40,376 nt of DNA from a virus, in IMG/VR virus record IMGVR_UViG_3300027142_000014, positions 1 to 40,376 of that record; one strand, 5' to 3'. The notes under the pieces were generated by a model. The model was not told the origin of the DNA. It searched no databases and saw nothing but the letters and a program-made list of their open reading frames with translations. Position 1 is the stretch's first letter. Each line of letters opens with the position of its first letter. The translations under genes and the position numbers were made by a program. Positions 28,113 to 34,474 of this stretch are shown here, piece after piece.

Positions 28113-28360
28113 TGCTTCGCCTCCTTCCTCGCGGTGTCGATGGCGGCGCACAGTGCTTCAAAATCTTGAAGCTTTATCATTATGTAGTCGTCCACACTAT
28201 CGCGCTCCGCCTGTTCTTCGGATTGCAGCGGGCCGCCGTTGTTTACTATCAATTTCATTGCTACGGTCCGCAGCGCGGCGTTCTCACGCTGCAATGCGGC
28301 GTTCTCATCCTCAAGTTCCGCAATGCGGTCGTCCAGCATGGACATAGTTTCGTCGCTCAC
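28109..28360 (-). CDS. Coiled-coil accessory protein with AIDTARKE tail
   Basis: GTG start in a GTGA overlap with the upstream stop, GGAAGG before it; 83 residues. IAELEDENAALQRENAALRT is a duplicated form of the ENAALR module; tail ALCAAIDTARKEAKQ matches the AIDAARKE tail of two neighbours. Function unknown. Confidence 0.65.
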   Translation of the reverse strand: MSDETMSMLDDRIAELEDENAALQRENAALRTVAMKLIVNNGGPLQSEEQAERDSVDDYIMIKLQDFEALCAAIDTARKEAKQ

Positions 28361-28644
28361 GGCTGCTCTTCCTTCCGTGCGGCGTCGATGGCGGCGCGCC
28401 ATTTAATGCATAGCTCGTCCCTAACCCATCTTTCTGGATTGCCTGTAGTCGTCGGATGATCCGTGCGCCACTCCGTTGTTTCGGCACGCTTATTGATGGC
28501 CTCTACCAAAGCCGCCCGCAGCCTAGCTCGCAATGCAGATTCAGTAATAGCCATCTGCTTAAGCTCTTGTTCAAATTTAGCTATTTCATCCCGCGGATCT
28601 GGAATGTATCTCTCATTGTCTTGCCACCATTTATAGTTTTTCAT
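28357..28644 (-). CDS. Accessory protein with AIDAARKE tail
   Basis: 95 residues (MKNYKWWQDNERYIPDPRDE) with a helical middle, a WRTDHPTTTGNPERWVRDEL segment and the tail KWRAAIDAARKEEQP. TATTAT lies 7 bases before the ATG but without a -35, so promoter status is open. Confidence 0.6.
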   Translation of the reverse strand: MKNYKWWQDNERYIPDPRDEIAKFEQELKQMAITESALRARLRAALVEAINKRAETTEWRTDHPTTTGNPERWVRDELCIKWRAAIDAARKEEQP

Positions 28645-28684
28645 AATGAATATAATATGGACCGCTTTTTACAGAATGTCCAGC

Positions 28685-28861
28685 TTATTCTAACGGAATG
28701 TTGTTCAGAGAGTTCTTTGCTTCCTCAATAATACGATAAAGGAAGTCAATCGAAACTACGCCGAGATGGTCCTCTGCGAAATTACCAGCTTCATGGTAAT
28801 TGGCAAAGAAACCAAGAAACTTGAACGAACCGCCCTCAATCTTGAAATATGCAGTTTTCAT
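28685..28861 (-). CDS. Small conserved phage protein
   Basis: A 58-residue ORF (MKTAYFKIEGGSFKFLGFFA; EAGNFAEDHLGVVSIDFLYR) with an alpha-beta pattern typical of small phage hypotheticals. Function unknown. Confidence 0.6.
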   Translation of the reverse strand: MKTAYFKIEGGSFKFLGFFANYHEAGNFAEDHLGVVSIDFLYRIIEEAKNSLNNIPLE

Positions 28862-28871
28862 AAAAAATCAA

Positions 28872-29264
28872 TCAGATTTCATCTTTGCATTTCCAATCCA
28901 TTGAATTAAAACAAATAGAGTCATCTTCCCACTTACCAATAGTTTTTAGAAACGCCTCTGCTCTTTGCTTTGCAGTTGCGTGCCAAGTCCAATGGTGAGG
29001 CTTGTCGGCTCGATTTCCAACAGTATTTCCAAGAATATTGTAAAGTATATTGTTGTATTCGTAACAGAGATGATGTGATTGAAGGTTCTCTTCTGCTTCG
29101 TGCATTTGATTTAGGTCTCTATTATATTCAGGAGGATATCTAAATCCAGTGCCGTTTGGGCTAATCCAAGGATGAGTTGCATAATTATCAAATGCCCACC
29201 CACAAAACAGAGCAATGCGCCCGTTTGGGCCATAACTTTCAATGATATGTTTGGTTTTATCCAT
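28872..29264 (-). CDS. Phage ABA-sandwich-like protein, copy A
   Basis: Start taken at MDKTKHIIESYGPNGRIALF (130 residues), 5 bases after the upstream stop. NQMHEAEENL and TAKQRAEAFLKTIGKWED are the signature of small phage proteins with the ABA-sandwich domain. Paralogue of the next gene upstream. Function unknown. Confidence 0.65.
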   Translation of the reverse strand: MDKTKHIIESYGPNGRIALFCGWAFDNYATHPWISPNGTGFRYPPEYNRDLNQMHEAEENLQSHHLCYEYNNILYNILGNTVGNRADKPHHWTWHATAKQRAEAFLKTIGKWEDDSICFNSMDWKCKDEI

Positions 29265-29268
29265 AGTA

Positions 29269-29592
29269 TTATTCTTCCCACTTTCCAATGGTCTTTAGAA
29301 ATGCTTCTGCTCTTTCTGCGGCAGATACATGAGTAATACACCATACAGATATTCCCATAATATCAAGAAGATGGCCCATATATGTTTTGATCTCTTCTGT
29401 AGATAGGTGTTCTTCTGCTTCGTGCATAGCATTTAGGTCATTGGTATAATACTCAATAAACTCCAACGGTTCTTTTTGTGATTTTCTGCCCATCAACGAA
29501 AGACAATCATCGTCCATATCCACAACATACTCACGCACATCAATATACCCAAGATATTCAGCAATGGCGGTTCTTTGTTTAATAGGATCCAT
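29269..29592 (-). CDS. Phage ABA-sandwich-like protein, copy B
   Basis: Start taken at MDPIKQRTAIAEYLGYIDVR (107 residues). Shares LNAMHEAEEHL and AAERAEAFLKTIGKWEE with copy A, so the two are tandem duplicates that diverged at the N-terminus. Function unknown. Confidence 0.65.
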   Translation of the reverse strand: MDPIKQRTAIAEYLGYIDVREYVVDMDDDCLSLMGRKSQKEPLEFIEYYTNDLNAMHEAEEHLSTEEIKTYMGHLLDIMGISVWCITHVSAAERAEAFLKTIGKWEE

Positions 29593-29596
29593 AGTA

Positions 29597-29893
29597 TCAA
29601 TCTCCAATAACAATATATTTTATCTCTGTTCCGTCAAGATAATTCTTCAGATCAATATACTCTTGATGAATTTTTTTATTAAATGGATGAAACTCCTCAA
29701 TATACTGGTCTAAAAATCCCAACCAATCACTTGACTTCCAAAGCGGCCAACCGCCGTATTCGTCATTATTTCTAACGCCAACACAAAGAAATTCATCTTT
29801 GATTATTGTCGCAAACTTTTTAGAAACATGCTTGCATATCTGATGATCAAATATCATCGTATGCGGTTTGATTTTAGATAGTTTTTTGTTCAT
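29597..29893 (-). CDS. Protein of unknown function
   Basis: 98 residues (MNKKLSKIKPHTMIFDHQIC; GGWPLWKSSDWLGFLDQYIE), alpha-beta with many aromatic residues. No family recognised. ATGA overlap with the upstream gene. Confidence 0.55.
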   Translation of the reverse strand: MNKKLSKIKPHTMIFDHQICKHVSKKFATIIKDEFLCVGVRNNDEYGGWPLWKSSDWLGFLDQYIEEFHPFNKKIHQEYIDLKNYLDGTEIKYIVIGD

Positions 29894-30258
29894 GTTGGCG
29901 TTCCTCCTTCGGATAGATGCTGACGCATAATAGCGTCGTTACCCGATTCTTTTTTCGCGGCGCTATCAAATGCGATGCGGTCTTGCTGTTCGGCAATACG
30001 CACGGCCTCCAAATAGGTTTTGCCCCAGCACGTTGTGCCGTCGCTTGTCAGGCATAGGAAATCCGCGCCTTGCAATTCCAACTCCTCGCCGCGTTTCTTT
30101 TCCAGCCACGATAAATAGTCGAACGCGTCAGCTTTGATAATCAGAAAGTCCGCCAGCCGTCGTGACGATTCCAACTCCTCCCGCAGCGCGGCGTTTTCGC
30201 GCTCCAACCGCTCAACTAAAGCATCTAACTGAGACTCTCTATCTAAATGCAATTTCAT
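29890..30258 (-). CDS. Coiled-coil accessory protein with DAIMRQHL tail
   Basis: Start taken at MKLHLDRESQLDALVERLER (122 residues), in ATGA overlap with the upstream stop. ERLERENAALREELESSRRL coiled coil, an alpha-beta middle (AFDYLSWLEKKRGEELELQG), then SGNDAIMRQHLSEGGTPT shared with the 27644-27883 product. Function unknown. Confidence 0.65.
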   Translation of the reverse strand: MKLHLDRESQLDALVERLERENAALREELESSRRLADFLIIKADAFDYLSWLEKKRGEELELQGADFLCLTSDGTTCWGKTYLEAVRIAEQQDRIAFDSAAKKESGNDAIMRQHLSEGGTPT

Positions 30259-30749
30259 ACTTTTTCCTTTCCAAGCAAAGCTGCAACAATCTTCTCCGCA
30301 TTCTCTTGAATAGAAGGATAATGCAAAGTATTGAAGCTCTCCCCGTGCTTCGCAATAAACTTCTCCCAATCTTTCTTCTCTTCTGGAGTGAGCGGCGTCT
30401 TGTTGGGGCGAGCTTCGCCAGCCTTGCGGATAATCTCAACGAGCTTATCTTCCATTAGACGAGCAGCAGCAGTGATATGACTCTTGTCTGGATAGATTTC
30501 TTGGCGAATAGAGGTGCAACCATCCTTGACATGAATTAGCCAAAAGCCATTACGAAGACCTTGGTAAGCATAAGGATCATTGTCTGGAATGAACTTCTTA
30601 CCTACCTTGCGATACAAACGATGATCTTCCTCAACAGAAGCTCGGTGAGTAATTGGATCAGTCTGAAACTTAAAGGTAAGCTGGCTATGCAAACGAGCGA
30701 CTTCGTTTCTGTAATACTCGATAAGTTCTGCGTCAGTCTTCTTTTTCAT
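30255..30749 (-). CDS. Protein of unknown function
   Basis: 164 residues, charged (MKKKTDAELIEYYRNEVARL; GFWLIHVKDGCTSIRQEIYP; LTPEEKKDWEKFIAKHGESF). No family recognised. It has a full leaderless promoter, so it starts a new transcript inside the minus-strand run. Confidence 0.6.
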   Translation of the reverse strand: MKKKTDAELIEYYRNEVARLHSQLTFKFQTDPITHRASVEEDHRLYRKVGKKFIPDNDPYAYQGLRNGFWLIHVKDGCTSIRQEIYPDKSHITAAARLMEDKLVEIIRKAGEARPNKTPLTPEEKKDWEKFIAKHGESFNTLHYPSIQENAEKIVAALLGKEKV

Positions 30750-30784
30750 TGTCGTTATTATGGCGCGGTTCCGTTAGAGTTCAA
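30750..30784 (-). promoter_or_regulatory. Leaderless promoter overlapping upstream stop, minus strand
   Basis: TTGAAC (30779-30784; TGA is the stop of the 30781-30975 gene), 16-base spacer, CATAAT (30757-30762), 7 bases, ATG at 30749. Confidence 0.7.
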
Positions 30785-30975
30785 GCTTTAAACTCAATAC
30801 TCAATTTTGTATCGTTATAAATATAATCCCAAATAATTTCTGCTTGTTCGTCGGTGACATGCAATGATGCAATCAAACCTTCAAAAAGCTTGTCTTCTTT
30901 TTTTCTGTGACTATCAATTAATTTTTTAAACTTAGCAATTTCTTTTTGCTGCTTCTTGCTAATTTTAACTTTCAT
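30781..30975 (-). CDS. Small charged protein
   Basis: Start taken at MKVKISKKQQKEIAKFKKLI (64 residues), one base after the upstream stop. Very basic N-terminus, acidic C-terminus (DEQAEIIWDYIYNDTKLS). Function unknown. Confidence 0.55.
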   Translation of the reverse strand: MKVKISKKQQKEIAKFKKLIDSHRKKEDKLFEGLIASLHVTDEQAEIIWDYIYNDTKLSIEFKA

Positions 30976-30976
30976 T

Positions 30977-31186
30977 TTATTGAAAATGGCCTCCATAATA
31001 ATCGAATGTTTTTTCTAAATATTCAAGCGTTTGAAGAGTATCTTGCAAATCATCCTTTTCCCAAGCACTCAACCTTCTCTTGCCCATATATTTTTTAAGT
31101 TGTGAGCGCAACATTCGAATCTGGTCTTTTAACGATGCGACGACAATGCCGTCTGCTGTCTCTGCATCAATTTCTACTTTATCCAT
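30977..31186 (-). CDS. Small helical protein
   Basis: 69 residues with two heptad helices (VVASLKDQIRMLRSQLKKYM; DDLQDTLQTLEYLEKTF). Function unknown; sits one base downstream of the next gene in the run. Confidence 0.55.
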   Translation of the reverse strand: MDKVEIDAETADGIVVASLKDQIRMLRSQLKKYMGKRRLSAWEKDDLQDTLQTLEYLEKTFDYYGGHFQ

Positions 31187-31187
31187 T

Positions 31188-31403
31188 TTATTCGTCTCCT
31201 AAGAGTAAAATTGCCTCGCCAATCTCCCTGCGAATATCTTTGAGCAAATCTTCGTGCGTCACTCCATTTTCCAAACCATACTTCATCGCATTTCTGATTT
31301 GACGGTCAATGTCACTAAGAGCGAGCCAAGCAGCCCCAGCGTGAACTGCGCGAATATGCTCTCCCCGCTCTTCTGGCAGATTAAATTCAAGTGTCGCTTT
31401 CAT
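31188..31403 (-). CDS. Small conserved phage protein
   Basis: 71 residues starting MKATLEFNLPEERGEHIRAV with HAGAAWLALSDIDRQIRNAM, a pattern typical of a small phage/prophage protein family of unknown function (often near replication genes). Overlaps the upstream gene by 17 bases. Confidence 0.65.
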   Translation of the reverse strand: MKATLEFNLPEERGEHIRAVHAGAAWLALSDIDRQIRNAMKYGLENGVTHEDLLKDIRREIGEAILLLGDE

Positions 31404-31800
31404 GTGAATTAATAATGTTATAAAATGACTCTGGCAGCGTTACATTTTCGGGAATAAGTTTGTTTTTGAATAAGCTGGCGATCTCAAGCTCAGAATACCC
31501 AGCAAGCCCGCAGCCAATCTTAGTGACCAAGAACTCGGTGTCTGGATACTCCATCGCTTCAGTGAGGAAACACTGGATGTAGAAACCGATCTTGTCAAGA
31601 GGAAGAGTGCGGATTTCCAAATCTTTTGTTGGGATGGCGTAGGAATTACCCACTAGACCAAAGCCTACTCCCCATCGTGCGCCAAACTTTTGCAAAGCAA
31701 TTTTAGCAGCACCAGCACCGTGAACTCCAGCCTCGTTCGAACCAAAAACAAAAATTTGGTTGGGCTGGAGAGAAGATATGTTATCGGGCGTGAATTTCAT
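31387..31800 (-). CDS. Macrodomain-like protein
   Basis: 137 residues. IFVFGSNEAGVHGAGAAKIA, GVGFGLVGNSYAIPTKD and VTKIGCGLAGYSELEIASLF are typical of a macrodomain-like phage/bacterial family (FGSNxxGxHGxGAA). Macrodomains bind or hydrolyse ADP-ribose derivatives; in a phage this could reverse or sense ADP-ribose-based host defence. Function here is inferred from fold pattern only. ATGA overlap with the upstream gene. Confidence 0.7.
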   Translation of the reverse strand: MKFTPDNISSLQPNQIFVFGSNEAGVHGAGAAKIALQKFGARWGVGFGLVGNSYAIPTKDLEIRTLPLDKIGFYIQCFLTEAMEYPDTEFLVTKIGCGLAGYSELEIASLFKNKLIPENVTLPESFYNIINSHESDT

Positions 31801-32051
31801 TTCTTTAAAACTATGCGGTCAATCTCTTTCCTTACCCAATCTGGCAAACAAGCGGGAATGTAACCGTGATCAATTTCGCCTTGTTTTAGCAAAACAACGG
31901 TTGCGCCAAGATAAGCAAGAGAGCGAACCCTTTCTTCGTCCAGTTTAAATCCATCGTTGTGAGGAAAAGTGCAAAGGCAACCAACGTCCTCGTTCATTTC
32001 TGAAAAAGCAACAACGTCATCATCGCTTAAATAGTATCTATCACAGCCCAT
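31797..32051 (-). CDS. MGCDxYY-family phage protein, copy B
   Basis: 84 residues starting MGCDRYYLSDDDVVAFSEMN. Clear paralogue of the 26720-26974 product (see shared blocks there), with most differences in residues 9-15 and 55-63. Function unknown. Confidence 0.7.
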   Translation of the reverse strand: MGCDRYYLSDDDVVAFSEMNEDVGCLCTFPHNDGFKLDEERVRSLAYLGATVVLLKQGEIDHGYIPACLPDWVRKEIDRIVLKK

Positions 32052-32053
32052 AA

Positions 32054-32269
32054 TTAATTATGATTTTTAAAGTCGGGCCAATTGAAACTTTCTTCCAAGA
32101 ACAGAGAGAAACTATCGTTGAACTTATCTTCGTCTTTCACTTGCATCGTGATTTTGAGTGCTGCCATTTCCCTAAACAACGCAAGTTTCATTCTGATAAT
32201 ATCCTCCATATAGACTTCTCTATTGGTAGGTGGTTGGAAAATTGGTTGGTTTGTGATTGAAGGAGTCAT
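32054..32269 (-). CDS. Small conserved phage protein, paralogue of the 8168-8368 product
   Basis: Start taken at MTPSITNQPIFQPPTNREVY (71 residues); a longer frame would run into the tRNA gene. The aligned part is REVYMEDII...DKFNDSFSLFLEESFNWP. Function unknown. Confidence 0.6.
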   Translation of the reverse strand: MTPSITNQPIFQPPTNREVYMEDIIRMKLALFREMAALKITMQVKDEDKFNDSFSLFLEESFNWPDFKNHN

Positions 32270-32274
32270 AAAAT

Positions 32275-32350
32275 TGGTAGCCGCAGTGGGATTCGAACCC
32301 ACACTGAAATCATTTTAAGTGATTTGACTCTGCCGTTGGTCTATGCGGCC
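32275..32350 (-). tRNA. tRNA with UAA anticodon (Leu by codon, short variable loop)
   Basis: 76 bases with encoded CCA. Acceptor GGCCGCA/TGCGGCT (one G-U), anticodon arm AATCA-CTTAAAA-TGATT (anticodon TAA reading UUA), T arm GTGGG-TTCGAAT-CCCAC. The variable region is only 5 bases, whereas bacterial tRNA-Leu has a long variable arm. D stem is imperfect (bulge). Confidence 0.8.
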
Positions 32351-32415
32351 AAAAAGATTGGAATACGCTAAGTTTTTGAGAAAAACGATTTACTTTTAGT
32401 GTAAAGAAATAAGTT

Positions 32416-32844
32416 ATGAAAAAATATAGAAACTATACTGATGAACAGGTTATTGAAGTTGCGAAGAATGTCAAGAGTATTGCTGCATTTCTTCGCGGTC
32501 TTGATCTAAAACCTGTAGGAGGTAATTATTATACCGCTCACTGTTTGATAGAAAGATTGGAAATTGATACTTCTCATTGGACTGGTAAAGTATGGAATAA
32601 AGGATCGATGTTAAAGAACTGGTCAAATTATTCAAAAGCTTCGTGTTTAAAACCACATTTAATTAAAGATCGCGGACACGTTTGCGAATCGTGCAAAAAT
32701 ACACATTGGTTAGAAGAACTAATTAAATTGGAAATACACCATATCGATAATAATAGAACTAACAATCAACCATCTAATTTGCAATTGCTATGTCCAAATT
32801 GTCACTCAGTGACTGACGGATGGAGAAAGCGGAAAAAAAATTAA
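32416..32844 (+). CDS. HNH endonuclease
   Basis: 142 residues on the opposite strand to its neighbours, between two tRNA genes. HNH core: CESCKNTHWLEELIKLEIHH, then IDNNRTNNQPSNLQLLCPNC and HSVTD; the CxxC pairs bind structural zinc and HH...N...H forms the active site. N-terminal region with TDEQVIEVAKNVKSIAAFLR is a HTH-like DNA-binding segment. A free-standing homing-type endonuclease is likely, given its antisense position in a tRNA array. Confidence 0.88.
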   Translation: MKKYRNYTDEQVIEVAKNVKSIAAFLRGLDLKPVGGNYYTAHCLIERLEIDTSHWTGKVWNKGSMLKNWSNYSKASCLKPHLIKDRGHVCESCKNTHWLEELIKLEIHHIDNNRTNNQPSNLQLLCPNCHSVTDGWRKRKKN

Positions 32845-33197
32845 ATCGTGTAATCTATTGCTACTATAGCACCTCTGTTGAGATAGTCAATAGCTCTTCT
32901 CAATAATCGTTCATCATCGTTGAATCGACCAAGAGCAAGATTGCAGTTATTGCATATATAACCGCGAAATTCATGAGAGAAATGACAATGATCCAAAATC
33001 CAATCTTGCGTATGGTTTCCGCAGATGGGACATTCACCAGCTTGAGGCGGGGGATTTTCATCTTTTAATTTTTTTCTGAGAACTGATAATTCTTTGCAGC
33101 AAACTGTGCAAGTGTTTTTTCTGCCTCCAGTTGACGAGGCGAAGAACGGGAATTGTTCAATTTCTTTTTTCTCCCCGCACTTGCGGCATTGCTTCAT
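32841..33197 (-). CDS. Endonuclease VII-like Holliday junction nuclease
   Basis: 118 residues. Zinc pairs CRKCGEKK and CTVCCKE at the N-terminus, then CPICG, and the endonuclease VII core LDHCHFSHEFRGYICNNCNL followed by ALGRFNDD and LRRAIDYL. The family (T4 gp49) resolves branched DNA before packaging and is also found as homing-like nucleases. Tail-to-tail with the HNH gene (4-base overlap). Confidence 0.88.
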   Translation of the reverse strand: MKQCRKCGEKKEIEQFPFFASSTGGRKNTCTVCCKELSVLRKKLKDENPPPQAGECPICGNHTQDWILDHCHFSHEFRGYICNNCNLALGRFNDDERLLRRAIDYLNRGAIVAIDYTI

Positions 33198-33232
33198 TGA
33201 ATCATAGTAATGTTTAGTTTGTGTATTTCAAT

Positions 33233-33307
33233 TGGTGGTGCCACTGGGATTCGAACCCAGAACCAACGACTTAAAAGGACGCTGCTCTACCGTTGAGCTA
33301 TAGCACC
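33233..33307 (-). tRNA. tRNA-Lys (UUU)
   Basis: 75 bases with CCA encoded. Acceptor GGTGCTA/TGGCACC, D arm GCTC/GAGC, anticodon loop CTTTTAA (TTT), T arm TCTGGG-TTCGAAT-CCCAG. A T-T mismatch occurs at position 30-40 of the anticodon stem. Confidence 0.9.
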
Positions 33308-33313
33308 GAAATT

Positions 33314-33538
33314 TTAAAACTCAGGTCTAAACTTTTCCAATTCGACGGAATCGGACTTCAAGTACTTTTGCACCATCTTCATTTTCATTCCCATTCTCTT
33401 TGCGATATCACGAACATTCATATTGTGTTCGTGACGAAGATGCAGGATATGAAGTCTCAGAATATTCCTGTCATCATACGGTGAACCGCGACTTCCAAGG
33501 TCATAGAGTTGGGCTTCAGTTAATTGAACGTAAGACAT
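33314..33538 (-). CDS. Small helix-turn-helix protein
   Basis: 74 residues. MNVRDIAKRMGMKMKMVQKYL is a clear HTH (residues 40-60), preceded by LTEAQLYDLGSRGSPYDDRN. Probably a small regulator or the DNA-binding part of a homing-type element; located between tRNA-Lys and tRNA-Ile. Confidence 0.7.
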   Translation of the reverse strand: MSYVQLTEAQLYDLGSRGSPYDDRNILRLHILHLRHEHNMNVRDIAKRMGMKMKMVQKYLKSDSVELEKFRPEF

Positions 33539-33546
33539 TGTGAAAT

Positions 33547-33623
33547 TGGTTGTCCCGCTGGGATTCGAACCCAGAACCTAGCCCTTATAAAGAGCTTGCT
33601 CTAACCAGTTAAGCTACGAGACA
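33547..33623 (-). tRNA. tRNA-Ile (UAU)
   Basis: 77 bases with CCA encoded. Acceptor TGTCTCG/CGGGACA, D arm GCTT..GAGC, anticodon arm AGCTC-TTTATAA-GGGCT (TAT), T arm CTGGG-TTCGAAT-CCCAG. Reads AUA directly. Confidence 0.9.
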
Positions 33624-33631
33624 ATGTAAAT

Positions 33632-33707
33632 TGGTGGGCGGTGAAAGACTTGAACTTTCACTCAAAGGATTATGAGTCCTCTGCTTTAACCATTAAGCTA
33701 ACCGCCC
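33632..33707 (-). tRNA. tRNA-Met or Ile2 (CAU)
   Basis: 76 bases with CCA encoded. Acceptor GGGCGGT/ACCGCCC, anticodon arm GAGGA-CTCATAA-TCCTT (CAT), T arm GAAAG-TTCAAGT-CTTTC. Elongator Met versus lysidine-modified Ile cannot be decided by eye; the acceptor is not initiator-like. Confidence 0.88.
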
Positions 33708-33709
33708 AT

Positions 33710-33786
33710 TGGCGCGAGGACCGAGAATCGAACTCGGAACCAGCAGTTTAGAAAACTGCTGCTCTATCCAGTTGAGCTATCCCCGC
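33710..33786 (-). tRNA. tRNA-Arg (UCU)
   Basis: 77 bases with CCA encoded. Acceptor GCGGGGA/TCCTCGC, anticodon arm GCAGT-TTTCTAA-ACTGC (TCT), T arm CCGAG-TTCGATT-CTCGG, discriminator G. Confidence 0.92.
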
Positions 33787-33791
33787 GAAAT

Positions 33792-33866
33792 TGGAGCAGC
33801 AGATGGGATTCGAACCCACAACATCCAGCTTGGAAGGATGGCGCTCTACCATTGAGCTACTGCTGC
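33792..33866 (-). tRNA. tRNA-Gly (UCC)
   Basis: 75 bases with CCA encoded. Acceptor GCAGCAG/CTGCTGC, anticodon loop CTTCCAA (TCC), T arm GTGGG-TTCGAAT-CCCAT/C region, discriminator T. One T-C mismatch in the anticodon stem. Confidence 0.9.
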
Positions 33867-33875
33867 TAGTTTTAA

Positions 33876-34118
33876 TTAATTTAAAACCTGTTCTTGGGGT
33901 TGATTCTTTAGGCGTTCACGCTCCCGAGCAAGACGACGCATTTGATTCTGATACTTGCGATCTTTCTTTTCGTCATAATTCAGAGCAGCTTGAAACTCAT
34001 CACGATACTTGGCAAGGATGAAGTTGTAAGTCTTCATCGTGGAGGCGGCAACTGCCGCATCCGAATAACCGTTGAACGAATCAACGGAGTTGCTGGGCAA
34101 AGGAGCGTTTTCGTCCAT
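33876..34118 (-). CDS. Small charged protein
   Basis: Start taken at MDENAPLPSNSVDSFNGYSD (80 residues). Acidic N-terminus, basic helical C-terminus (QNQMRRLARERERLKNQPQE). Function unknown; 8 bases downstream of the next gene in the run. Confidence 0.55.
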   Translation of the reverse strand: MDENAPLPSNSVDSFNGYSDAAVAASTMKTYNFILAKYRDEFQAALNYDEKKDRKYQNQMRRLARERERLKNQPQEQVLN

Positions 34119-34126
34119 TGTATTAA

Positions 34127-34417
34127 TCAAATAAATACAGTGTGATACTTGAAATATTTTTGGCAACGATGAATAAACGCATCGTAGCGGTGGCTCATCG
34201 ACATAGGAATCGGAGCAACTGAACACTTCCGAGAGCGTTCGTAAGCTATTTCAACACCCATTTTTGAATTAAAACGATCTCCAGCAGAGCCGTTGCACTT
34301 TGACCAACCGATATAAATTTCAGTTGGATTCAAGTCATTGACCGTAGCAGCAAATACTCCGATTCGCTGCCTCTTCTTGTTTAGGATGTAAACGTGAATT
34401 CCTTGTGGATTATTCAT
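34127..34417 (-). CDS. Protein of unknown function
   Basis: Start taken at MNNPQGIHVYILNKKRQRIG (96 residues). Beta-rich N-terminal half (GVFAATVNDLNPTEIYIGWS), basic C-terminal half (MSHRYDAFIHRCQKYFKYHT). The opening resembles small phage proteins of unknown function. Leader of roughly 20-25 bases from the promoter at 34446-34474. Confidence 0.6.
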   Translation of the reverse strand: MNNPQGIHVYILNKKRQRIGVFAATVNDLNPTEIYIGWSKCNGSAGDRFNSKMGVEIAYERSRKCSVAPIPMSMSHRYDAFIHRCQKYFKYHTVFI

Positions 34418-34445
34418 GATTGTGGTTATGAGCTTCGATGATGTA

Positions 34446-34474
34446 AAGATACCTTGTGCTGCGGGTTTCGTCAA
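34446..34474 (-). promoter_or_regulatory. Promoter overlapping upstream stop, minus strand
   Basis: TTGACG (34469-34474; TGA is the stop of the oxygenase gene), 17-base spacer, TATCTT (34446-34451). Confidence 0.55.
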
